In this document: one piece after another, positions 22,701 to 31,256 of the stretch
Layout: the number at the start of each line of letters is the position of its first letter
How positions within the stretch are numbered: position 1 is the stretch's first letter
NCBI GenBank assembly: GCA_025504975.1
Contig: JANUWI010000001.1
Span: 2,294,001 to 2,358,000, forward strand
DNA length: 64,000 nt
Direction of reading: 5' to 3'
Source of the DNA: Plenodomus lindquistii
Lineage: Eukaryota > Ascomycota > Dothideomycetes > Pleosporales > Leptosphaeriaceae
Notes under the pieces: generated by a model
What the model saw: the letters and a program-made list of their open reading frames with translations, nothing else
What the model was told of the DNA's origin: nothing
Databases searched by the model: none
Translations under genes and position numbers: made by a program

Positions 22701-22952
22701 ATGGACGATTACCACAAGCAACCGATTTGGCCAATGATGCAAGGCACACTTGATTATGCGCTGAATATCGTTGGTGAAGTCTGGACCATGATTTGGAAGC
22801 CGACGCCTGAGCCGCACGCACTGCCTGTCGCGGCGATGACGGAGCAGCGCGCAGCCCAAGAGATCAATGTTTTGCAGGCGGTCAAGGATGCAGGCACGAC
22901 AAATATCAACGAAGCTGGCGGCACCGAAGCGAGGATCAACCGCGGCGCTTGA
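22701..22952 (+). CDS. Small hypothetical protein (83 aa)
   Basis: Frame starting at the ATG in ACAACAATGGACG, a good fungal start context. The protein begins MDDYHKQPIWPMMQGTLDYA, with a Trp-containing amphipathic N-terminal half (NIVGEVWTMIWKPTPEPHA), then a soluble helix with EQRAAQEINVLQAVKDAG and a Gly/Asn-rich end finishing in INRGA. No signal peptide, no cysteine. I do not recognise it. The conservative case for a gene is the start context, the composition and its place in a row of similar small plus-strand genes; codon statistics were not computed. Confidence 0.42.
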   Translation: MDDYHKQPIWPMMQGTLDYALNIVGEVWTMIWKPTPEPHALPVAAMTEQRAAQEINVLQAVKDAGTTNINEAGGTEARINRGA

Positions 22953-23740
22953 AGCGAGGCATGTGATCTGTCGAGATATGTGGGAAGGTGAGCGATTGAT
23001 CTAAGTGTTCCAAGTCAGATGCTGACTGTGATGAGCGAACATTAAATCAATGATGGTAATCAGATGATTGCGAGATGGGAGGGTTTTGGGCGCGTACGGT
23101 GAGTGATCTGGAGTTCTGTTGCCCGTGGATCACGCTGACATGTTCTGTCGTCAGGTCAAGTCGGAGGCTACCCACGCGCAGGATATTGAGCATGAATTGG
23201 GACATGTTCACTAGTGTCTGAGAATAGGTAATCAGTCACATCAATGAGTGTGTCATGATGAATACAATGCATTTTAGCGGATGGTGGACTGTGGTTCGAA
23301 AAGTCATATCGTAGTACGTGGTGTTGATTCTCGTCAGTTGCAATATACCCTTTAGTAGTACTAGCTTCTCGAATATCCCGCATCTATAATCACGCATCGA
23401 AATTCATGTACGTTTGCCATTCCATAATGCGTATTCCTATGGGTGAGACAAGAGCAAAGCCCTTCAGCCGTAGCCCATGCTGGACTGTACCAGCCATACA
23501 GTTCCTGCGTTGCAGCATATTCGTGAATATTTTGTTGTCGCACGGAATATTATCCCATCTTAACTTTGGTACACTATTAGAACCAATACTTCCGAACTGC
23601 CAAAATATTGTAAGTGCCGTCAGCTTTGTATATAAGCACTCAACTTCACGTAGTGTCAAAGCGCATATCACATCCCCCAGCATCTTGACAATCCCAACTA
23701 TTACCCACCAAGCTTCAAACTACAAATTACCTCCAAAAAC
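22953..23740. other. Intergenic, promoter of the next gene
   Basis: 790 bp with no convincing gene; it ends in a TATA-like element (23629-23635) and an A-rich leader before the ATG at 23741. Confidence 0.5.
23629..23635 (+). promoter_or_regulatory. Putative TATA box (TATATAA)
   Basis: 106 bp upstream of the ATG at 23741; the spacing suits a fungal core promoter. Confidence 0.45.
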
Positions 23741-24211
23741 ATGTCCAACATGACACAAGTGCAGCGCGACCTCGCCATCAATGCCGCTCTTGCCGCAGTC
23801 AACTGCGAGGACTGGAACGACGCCATCACAATCGCCCAATCGCTCCGAAAGGATACCAAAAGACTTGCCAAAAGGTACGAAGAGCATCCCAAGACCAATA
23901 AAGAGAGGAAAGCCATCGAAGCCCTTTCCAATAGTGCAGATAAGTGCAAATCGTCACTCATGGGTGTCCGCCGTGACTTGGAGAAAATGGAGGAGCACGA
24001 CGCGGAGGCCGAAGCGTACAGGAGGTTTTATGAGACGCCGGAGGGATTTGAGAATGATATGCAGGGCTATTGGAAGGTGAAGGAGAGTCTGAAAGGGGCG
24101 ATCGAGATGGGTGAGTATGTTAAGACACTAGTATTTGAAGTGGGGTTGGAGAAGCTGGAGGAACTCGCGCGGTTGATGGAGATGCTGGATGAGTACATTC
24201 ATAAGTACTAA
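23741..24211 (+). CDS. Hypothetical all-helical protein (156 aa)
   Basis: Intronless; starts MSNMTQVQRDLAINAALAAV after an A-rich leader (CCAAAAACATG). The sequence is highly charged (Lys/Glu/Asp) and looks helical throughout: residues 5-45 could be a TPR-like helix pair (NCEDWNDAITIAQSLRKDTK), residues 60-85 a second (ALSNSADKCKSSLMG), and 120-156 a leucine/glutamate-rich C-terminal helix ending EMLDEYIHKY. No signal peptide, membrane span or zinc ligand. No family recognised. The length, composition, TATA-like element and start context support a real gene. Neighbours on both sides are also small unknown plus-strand genes. Confidence 0.68.
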   Translation: MSNMTQVQRDLAINAALAAVNCEDWNDAITIAQSLRKDTKRLAKRYEEHPKTNKERKAIEALSNSADKCKSSLMGVRRDLEKMEEHDAEAEAYRRFYETPEGFENDMQGYWKVKESLKGAIEMGEYVKTLVFEVGLEKLEELARLMEMLDEYIHKY

Positions 24212-24946
24212 ACCGAACTTCGATTCCTGTATCAGTGCTGCTTTGTCTTTGCGTAGATGTCATTAGACACTAGTCCATCATAATTTATTCTACTTAAGAT
24301 TCTCTTAGGAATGTGGTGTTGTATTGAGGATGGATCGTACGTCCCATTCATTGGGCAGGAGTATCTCAGCGTATCTTCATATCGTGATGGGCGTTTCACG
24401 TTGGTGCTGAACGAATATAATTGCTACCTAGTCAAAACTCAGTTTCGTATACCCATGCGAGCCGTGTTTCACAGATTCGCGATACGATGTTGCAGTTACG
24501 GGTTGGTGGCTTCCTCTCTTGGAATCATGCCTCGGAGCCACCAACAACACCAAGCTCACGAACTTCCAAACCTCACGACCGTCGCTCAAGCGTCTAGCTT
24601 GCAATGAATAATTTCAACGATACATGTCGAGGAGGGAATCTCCATCGCTTCTTTCTGCAAGATTCCGGTACTGCCCCTCCATGGGTATACCGCAACACAG
24701 TTTGCTACTGCAGACTCGACTGCGCTTGCTTTAATGTCATCAGCTTCTTCCGCACCCTCAGCTCTTGCGCACCCTTCCGATCCAAAAACGCTCTTTCCAG
24801 ACATCAGTAACGTTTAACCCAATGGGCGCACCTTCTCGAGGTCAGTGTAAACAATCAATGCGCGGAGGGTATAGCATCGCAGTTCCGCTTAGTCTTTTTC
24901 CTTTGCTCTCAACACATTCCTACCTCATTTTTTGAAAACATTCGTT
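24212..24946. other. Intergenic, no gene seen
   Basis: 735 bp. Open frames on both strands around 24590-24810 mirror each other and show no motif. Confidence 0.5.
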
Positions 24947-25254
24947 ATGGCTAGATTTAATAATCTAGATTTTTTTATTCAAGCATTCCTTATTGGTACC
25001 GTATTCCTAACCGCGGCCAAGGAGCCAGTTGAGCACATGGTGCACGCCCTCGTGACCGATCATGAGAGGGGCGATTTGTGGCTCATAGTCTTACTCGTGC
25101 AAACGCTCTTTGGCTACACAGTAAGCTATGGAGTCGCGCGCCTCTTTCATGTAAGTTGACATCTCTCTTCGCTCGGCCTTAAACGTGTAGCTAACGGATT
25201 TCCAAGGCGTATCGGGAGGGCGAAGAGATCGACCGTTGCGGCTTTCCGCTGTAG
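24947..25254 (+). CDS. Small two-span membrane protein (2 exons, 83 aa)
   Basis: Not recognised. Exons 24947-25150 and 25207-25254 with a 56-bp phase-0 intron (GTAAGT donor, TTCCAAG acceptor). The ATG follows an A/T-rich leader. Two hydrophobic helices are visible: residues 8-24 (DFFIQAFLIGTVFLTA) and 44-66 (LWLIVLLVQTLFGYTVSYGV), separated by a charged loop (VTDHERGD); after the intron a short polar tail contains YREGEEIDRCG. This would give a hairpin with both ends on the same side of the membrane. The clean splice, joining in frame to a nearby stop, is the main evidence that this is a gene and not a chance frame. Function and compartment unknown. Confidence 0.6.
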
Positions 25255-27458
25255 ATCTCCAACTGCGCTCCTTGGTCACCGTTAGCAATACGTCGATTGC
25301 GATAAAAACTAAAAAAAAAAAATCCCCGACGACGAGGCCGCACCTTGCCGTGGTGTCGGGGCTTTGCCCACCAAGACGACCTCTCACGAACAATTCCGAC
25401 AATATTACGATCTCCTACTCTCTTTCCGAACTAATCGCCACCTGGGGACAACATTGAACTCGTTGCGAAACAGCTTGTCACTTCACGATCGCTTGATGGG
25501 AATCATGGGTGCTGGGACCAGGCAGGTCAGGCTCAGGACGATACATTTGGAATACCAGTCGGCAAACTGAGATGGACTGGGCACCACAACGTATCGCTGT
25601 CTCGCTAAAGATCTCCTGGCACATGCTGAGCGAATCTCATCGTCCGCAATCAGAACTTCGGAAGCCTTTCAAGCAATCAATCACAATACGACCTCATTTG
25701 AGGAGGGCTCCTTGGTGCTTTTGTCCTCAAACATCTCGCTTCAAATCGCGAGCTTGTCACCTTCGCGCAGCCCTGCAGTACGGTCACCGTTACGAACGAC
25801 GCCCTTGATACAAGACAAGGCCACACGTGGGGCCCTACGCATTTGTTCGCATGTGTCGTCTCACAGTTCACCGGAGGCAGTTGGCCAGTTCTGTCTACCA
25901 GTCTACACATATTCTATCGCAGCAACAGAGCTCTCCCGGGATTCTTGCGCTGCCTGGCCGCTGGAGCAACTCGACGCGCACGTCCAATGCGTCATCTACA
26001 TCGGTGGTCAGCAAAGCACAATCAACTCTTTGCTTTCCTGAAACGGGTTATCGCTCAAGCCCAACTACCGACACGTGGAGATCTGGACGCTGAGTACTCC
26101 ACGCAGTAACACGGTTCTCATACAGTACGCATCGGTCATGCGCTGCGATGTCACAAAAAGATCCGAGACGAGGTTTCAAGACACGTCTAGTCCATGCGCG
26201 ATTGGAGGTACATCAGTCTCATCGGTGGTGTCATTTCCGCAAGCCGGCTTGCAGATTCGATCAACATGTTGGGCCCTCACTCGTACACCTGCAGCCAACA
26301 CCAACAATGGCCGAGAGATAACGCTTCGCCGTAAGCGTTAACGGGTCAATCTCCAGCAAACCCCACGACCGACACACACAAGAAAAGGTACGCGAGAGCT
26401 TTCTCTCTTCATAAGACCACATTTTGTGACTCTTATCGTAGGTGACCGACGATTCGCAGCCGACGACCCCACAACGTATCGTAACGTGCATGGCCTTTCA
26501 AAAGACTCTTCAGTACACATTTAATATGTAGCCAAGAGGTCCGAAGCACAAAGGCAGAGTATGAGTCACAGCGAAGCACCATGAAGTTGGGAGACTTGGC
26601 GCGACCATATGTGCATCGCAACTCACCTCATCAACCCTCGGGGTTATCGCTAAAGAGGCGCATCGGGTTGGTAGATGACTGTTGGTGTTCAATGCAGAAG
26701 CGAGGCAGGTTTTTTGTAGCCGTGAAGCTCCAACCACGGCCGCCACTGTCAATATCATGGTGGACATTTGTCAGGATTGACGGTAAATTCATGGGGTGCC
26801 GTCGATGAGATGGAAAGGCAACCAGGAGCGTCTGATAGTTTGGACTTGAAATATCAGACAGATTGTTGAAAATCTCAATGATTTGCATACATTGTGAATA
26901 TTTGAAAGCGCAAGCCTCAACTGACTCAATGCCACGTTAATACTCATATATGGCCTGATTTGTGCAGAATGATGTCTCTCGGTTAGTCGTGAAAACCGGA
27001 GTCCTTGGTGAAACACTTTGACATTGTGCTGTGACTTACGCGCCAACGTAAAGATACCGCCTATGATTCGCACCAGAAGCATAAAGCTATTTGGAAAAGC
27101 TCAGTGTAGACTTTATTGATCATTTACTTCGTGTTATGGTTGTCATCCGAGATCCGGTCAAGTTGCGCTCCTGCTGTTGCGCCGGATCTCACTACTAACT
27201 GAGAGGCTATGTAGCTAATCTGGTAAACTCTGGAACCTTGAAACAGTAGCGCGGAGACCTTTGGTAATCCTCTGAGTCACTCATATAGACTAGCGCATCC
27301 AAGCTTTCTCTACCAAAGTACGTCGAGCGATATTATCATTTCGCTAGGACTGCACGGTGAGAGCGCAATATCCTCCAAAACATAAAAGGTACGCAAGCCC
27401 CCCGTCATGGACTTTGAACTTTATACTTCGCAATTCAGTCCTCACACATATCAGCAAC
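25255..27458. other. Gene-poor stretch with one unresolved open frame
   Basis: 2.2 kb. A run of 12 adenines lies at 25311-25322. A plus-strand frame stays open from 25571 to the stop at 26041 (157 codons) and reads protein-like (AKDLLAHAERISSSAIRTSE, later EAVGQFCLPVYTYSIAATEL), but it has no early ATG, and a stop at 25568-25570 separates it from an open stretch in the same frame upstream. It may be an exon of a gene with introns I cannot place, or a decayed gene. From 26100 to 27458 I see nothing. Confidence 0.4.
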
Positions 27459-28304
27459 ATGGCTCTCATTTCCCGCGGACCAAGCTACGCACTTATTAAG
27501 GCGGCTCAAGCACTATGTCCTACCGCTACTGTACTACTTGTCTTCCTACCGCCCCCTCTAATCTTCCTCCTCTTCAATGGAAGACATCTCGAATACACCG
27601 GCCCTCACATGATGGACTGGACACCCTCCGATCAAGCATACTGGAACACAACGCGCGCCAAATATCCCGGACAGCTACCCGGCTACATCGTGAAAGACAC
27701 TATCGAGACCCCCCGCCCCCTTGTCTGGCTCCTCTGTCTCATGTGCGGCATGCTGGTCTCTCTCTTCGCCAAGTGTCGCCACAACGCTGCGTCAAAAAAT
27801 CTGTGGTTCTGGAATATTTTCGCTACCATGATGGCGGTAAGGACACATGGCGTGTTCTCAGGGTCTATGCATCTCGACCCGGGGTTTTGGTACTTCTCGT
27901 GGCCGGCGAGTAGTGCGTCTCCGTACAAGGGGTTGTTCTTGTATTTTGTTGTTGAGCGGTGGGGTTTTTGGGATAAGACGAGTCTGGGGCGTGTTGAAGA
28001 GCCTGAAGCGCACCATGGAGTGGATGTGGAAAAGAGTGGGACAGCTGGTGATGGCGTTTCGATGGAAGAGCAAAAGAGTGTAGGATGGCGCGATGCGGCG
28101 CTGAGATTGGCGTACGTCCATGTTGTGGATAGTATTGTACATGTCGTTTGGCTGCGATACTTTTGGAAGTTTGGAGAGGGCGACCCGTACACGAGATATG
28201 TCAATAACTCGGAAATCTGGACGGTGGTGTTGGTGGTGGAGATGTTGGGGTATGTCGCCTGGAGATTGCTGTCGTGCAAGAGCATCGCATGTGCCCTAGC
28301 ATGA
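27459..28304 (+). CDS. Multi-pass membrane protein of unknown function (281 aa)
   Basis: Intronless as read. I start at the ATG in AGCAACATGGC (27459); an earlier in-frame codon region from 27357 is unlikely to be translated. Hydrophobic segments lie near residues 20-40 (ATVLLVFLPPPLIFLLF), 90-110 (PLVWLLCLMCGMLVSLFA), 118-130 (LWFWNIFATMMAV), 235-252 (VVDSIVHVVWLRYF) and 262-279 (WTVVLVVEMLGYVAWRLL). Between the third and fourth there is a hydrophilic loop (RVEEPEAHHGVDVEKS). Trp and Tyr are frequent at membrane edges. Possible glycosylation sites include NTT and NNS. No family recognised; a transporter or scaffold role cannot be separated. It is the last gene before the HET-rich part of the window. 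Confidence 0.66.
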   Translation: MALISRGPSYALIKAAQALCPTATVLLVFLPPPLIFLLFNGRHLEYTGPHMMDWTPSDQAYWNTTRAKYPGQLPGYIVKDTIETPRPLVWLLCLMCGMLVSLFAKCRHNAASKNLWFWNIFATMMAVRTHGVFSGSMHLDPGFWYFSWPASSASPYKGLFLYFVVERWGFWDKTSLGRVEEPEAHHGVDVEKSGTAGDGVSMEEQKSVGWRDAALRLAYVHVVDSIVHVVWLRYFWKFGEGDPYTRYVNNSEIWTVVLVVEMLGYVAWRLLSCKSIACALA

Positions 28305-28631
28305 CGCTTTTCTCGGTACTCTTGTCACAGCTATCTTTTTACTGAAAGCCGGCTGCTCGGTTTTCCTGATCCGATACATGGTGGTCAGCTCTAGTGAGGA
28401 ACTTGTCGTTGGAGAAGGTCGTGCCGATGAGGCACTGCGCTTTCCTTGCAAGCCGCGAAAGCAGTTTTGTCTTCCGTAGAGAATCGATCATGGGCATTTG
28501 AAATCGTGCAACACTTTTAGGATGTGATCCGTTCTCATTGAAGCAGTGACAAAACCCTGGGTGCAGTATGCCGACCCCATAGCTGAGAGAAGCCACTTTC
28601 GCATGTAGCTACGAGACCAAGCACAAACCGT
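28305..28631. other. Intergenic between convergent genes
   Basis: 327 bp between the membrane-protein stop and the HET-gene stop; nothing recognised. Confidence 0.6.
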
Positions 28632-30740
28632 TCAGATCAGGAAGATCGTTTGCGCATCTTTGAAGCATATTTCTTCACGGCTTGTTCTCGTGAATTCGTT
28701 TTCGTACAGAACTGGTATTCCCGTGGTCTCGTAAATTCCAACTCTCCTCCACAGCAGACGTTCATCATGAACGAGAACGATGACTAACCCGACCTGTGTG
28801 TTTCCTTGTCCAGCCAGCTGTACAGCATACAACTCTAATCCGTCTTCAAGGATTCTGTCGGGAATAAGACTGCCAGCGGAATGCGAAGGGCCTAGTGCCT
28901 GTGGTTCAGTCTCCAAGCTGCATAGATGGCAATTGTACATCCTAGTGGATGCCTCGACGATGAGACGGGAAAGGCGGCCAATTATCTTTATTTGTGTGAA
29001 GCTGAAGCTTTGCTGCTGGCGCGCCGAGGTGGAGCATAGGAATTTGGTCTCGTGAAACGTTGCTAGAGCACATTTGTCCCATGCTAAGTACAGGTTCGTG
29101 TTCTTCACCTCACCCTTCACGCTGGCCCAACTCCATGAAGGAGTGTTACTGCCGAGTTGCTGCCATAGAGGTGGTTCATTGAGTTGCCAAAGCAAATTTT
29201 CAATGAGATTGCGTCCCCACAATCCGTATTCTATTGTCACTCCCCACGTGGTCGAGAGTTGTCGCGCAAGACCTTCAATTGCAGGCCATTTGTCGGTGTG
29301 GAATGTTAGATTGCACTTTGAATATGTCTGTACCAAAGACCACCAGGCCCAATGGATATCCATGTCAAAATCTGCAGGACCGAAATTCCCGGCAGGACGA
29401 TTCAACATCCCGTAAAAGTCGTGCTTTCGGGTACTTAGATCATGAACACTCCCCTCGCGTGTGATAGATTTTGGCCGTGCCTCTGAAGCTTCACCAGCTA
29501 CACATTCCCAGGAGACCTGGTCCCGCCCAAAGCAAAGGGTTCTGATGGGAAGTAGACGTTCTTGGAACGCCCACGCCCTTGAAAGTAACGGTGCGCGATG
29601 GTCCAATGGAGATACAGGTGTTGCGCACAAGCCGCGGTCGGGTCCAGATCCTGGCAAAATTTGACATGGGATCACGGCCAACGGGGAGCGCTGTGTGAAA
29701 CATCCCTGGCTTCCGTCTTCAGCACCAGTGGCAGCTAGGGTGCATACAGAGTTGCGATAAACATCGCCCATAGTCTTCGCTTCTTGCTCCCAGTCAGCAA
29801 AAGAGTCCTGTACTATGCATAATGAGTCGATCCATAAGTACCGAAATTTCATGTAGGAAGTGATCCTGATAGCGTCCTTGAAGGTCTTCGATAAGCTGGA
29901 AATCGGTATGTCCGTACGATATTTGGTCAATTTGGCTTTTGTGAGGCGGTTGTGAGGATGTAAGCCCCAACAATGTGACAGAGTCAGGTATTTTCCTGGA
30001 AAGACGACATTATGACGATCCACCAGTTTGATTGATCGAACTTTCTTCCCTTGTCTATTAATTTGGATGAGTCTTGAAGGGACGAACCATTTCTTTTTCC
30101 CAGGTGGTGCGATGGTACAACAGCTCTTGTGCGTTATCAAGCAGTGCCGGAGCCAGCCCTTCGCAAGTCTAAGCACGCTCAGAGTATCGGTTGTTCTATA
30201 GCAAAGCGAACCACTGATTAGGCTTTTGCATATGTCCGGTGTCAGATCCACTGAAGCTCCCCTTCCGCTATGGCTCAATCCTATTCCCAATTGAACCCTT
30301 GAATCCCATGATTTGTGTATTATGAGGTCATATGGAATATTCTTGTTCCCGTCATCTGCGACTGAGTGTACAGAGCTTTGTGTGTAGATCAGTGTGCACA
30401 AATGGCATCCGGAGTGCGCCGATAACTCTAGACCTCCGAAAGTATCATGATGCGGTAGCATAGCAGGCTTCATCCTACTTTCACTGGTTCGGCCTTGATA
30501 AGCATGCTCGCGTGCGAAACTCGTTTCAGTGATGATTTGATTGATTCGTGGTGCAATAAATGCATCGACAAGCTGGACACACTTCTGACAAAGGTGATTG
30601 TAACCAGGTACTGTCTCCGCTTCCACGAATTTTAATGTCCCATTGTTCGATAAGGATGACTTCCTATTACTCCGGGATGAATGTAGGAAGTCCAGCGTAG
30701 GATTCTCGGCCTCCGTAGTCGTCGAGCTCTCTGCTTCCAT
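28632..30740 (-). CDS. HET-domain (heterokaryon incompatibility) protein (702 aa)
   Basis: Protein of the fungal HET family, members of which trigger growth arrest or cell death after fusion with a genetically different individual. Intronless, ATG at 30740. The HET core spans about residues 250-395: KYLTLSHCWG (block 1), RYLWIDSLCIVQD (block 2), EAKTMGDVYRNSVCTLAATG (block 3) and later LLSRAWAFQERLLP with RTLCFGRDQVSWEC, the usual post-core element. The N-terminus carries two CxxC pairs (CQKC at 51-54 and CHLC at 112-115), as often seen in this subfamily. No NTPase or WD40 sensor domain is attached, so it probably acts with a partner. Belongs to a different HET subfamily from the genes at 31257 and 51317. 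Family firm; role as a functional incompatibility gene is inferred. Confidence 0.92.
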   Translation of the reverse strand: MEAESSTTTEAENPTLDFLHSSRSNRKSSLSNNGTLKFVEAETVPGYNHLCQKCVQLVDAFIAPRINQIITETSFAREHAYQGRTSESRMKPAMLPHHDTFGGLELSAHSGCHLCTLIYTQSSVHSVADDGNKNIPYDLIIHKSWDSRVQLGIGLSHSGRGASVDLTPDICKSLISGSLCYRTTDTLSVLRLAKGWLRHCLITHKSCCTIAPPGKKKWFVPSRLIQINRQGKKVRSIKLVDRHNVVFPGKYLTLSHCWGLHPHNRLTKAKLTKYRTDIPISSLSKTFKDAIRITSYMKFRYLWIDSLCIVQDSFADWEQEAKTMGDVYRNSVCTLAATGAEDGSQGCFTQRSPLAVIPCQILPGSGPDRGLCATPVSPLDHRAPLLSRAWAFQERLLPIRTLCFGRDQVSWECVAGEASEARPKSITREGSVHDLSTRKHDFYGMLNRPAGNFGPADFDMDIHWAWWSLVQTYSKCNLTFHTDKWPAIEGLARQLSTTWGVTIEYGLWGRNLIENLLWQLNEPPLWQQLGSNTPSWSWASVKGEVKNTNLYLAWDKCALATFHETKFLCSTSARQQQSFSFTQIKIIGRLSRLIVEASTRMYNCHLCSLETEPQALGPSHSAGSLIPDRILEDGLELYAVQLAGQGNTQVGLVIVLVHDERLLWRRVGIYETTGIPVLYENEFTRTSREEICFKDAQTIFLI

Positions 30741-31256
30741 AGCGCGTATTCGAGTTTCTTTCCGGGGTATCGATGCGAAGCGTTTGTATCGCGTTGAAGA
30801 TTGACTTAAGCAGTTGCGACAACGGTCGACGTGAGATATTGCTGCCTAGCCAAGCACACAAGGCTGAACCAGCGTCGCCTCGGAGGTATGCGCTGGCAGT
30901 TGTGGCTGTGTGGTCAGCAGCGTCTGATAGGCTGGAGTGATGCTGTGGCTTATAAGAGCTGGATATAGTGGGAGTGGTACCGGGAGATGATGCCGGTGAG
31001 CCTGGCTTTGGAAAGGTGTGATGTTGTTGAGAAGGAGGGGGGCGGCGCCTACTTCAGCCACGCGTGGTAGGGTTTGGCACGAAGGAGCTTCCCTGTACGT
31101 CAGTCTTACTATGGCGCATGCACGCCACTGGACCGACGACAGAGCTCATGTCTGTTTAGCGATGATGCAGCAACTGACTCCATAACCATTCATCTTGTCT
31201 CTACCATCAATCATGTACAGCATACCACGCTCTAATTCCATTCCTTCAACAGCGTA
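30741..31256. other. Intergenic, no gene seen
   Basis: 516 bp between two tandem minus-strand HET genes. Short open frames on the minus strand lack ATG starts. Confidence 0.5.

Noticed and set aside
27838..27870. Possible intron in the membrane-protein gene (GTAAGG...CTCAG)
   Set aside because: It would be only about 27 bp, shorter than fungal introns, and the frame is open across it.
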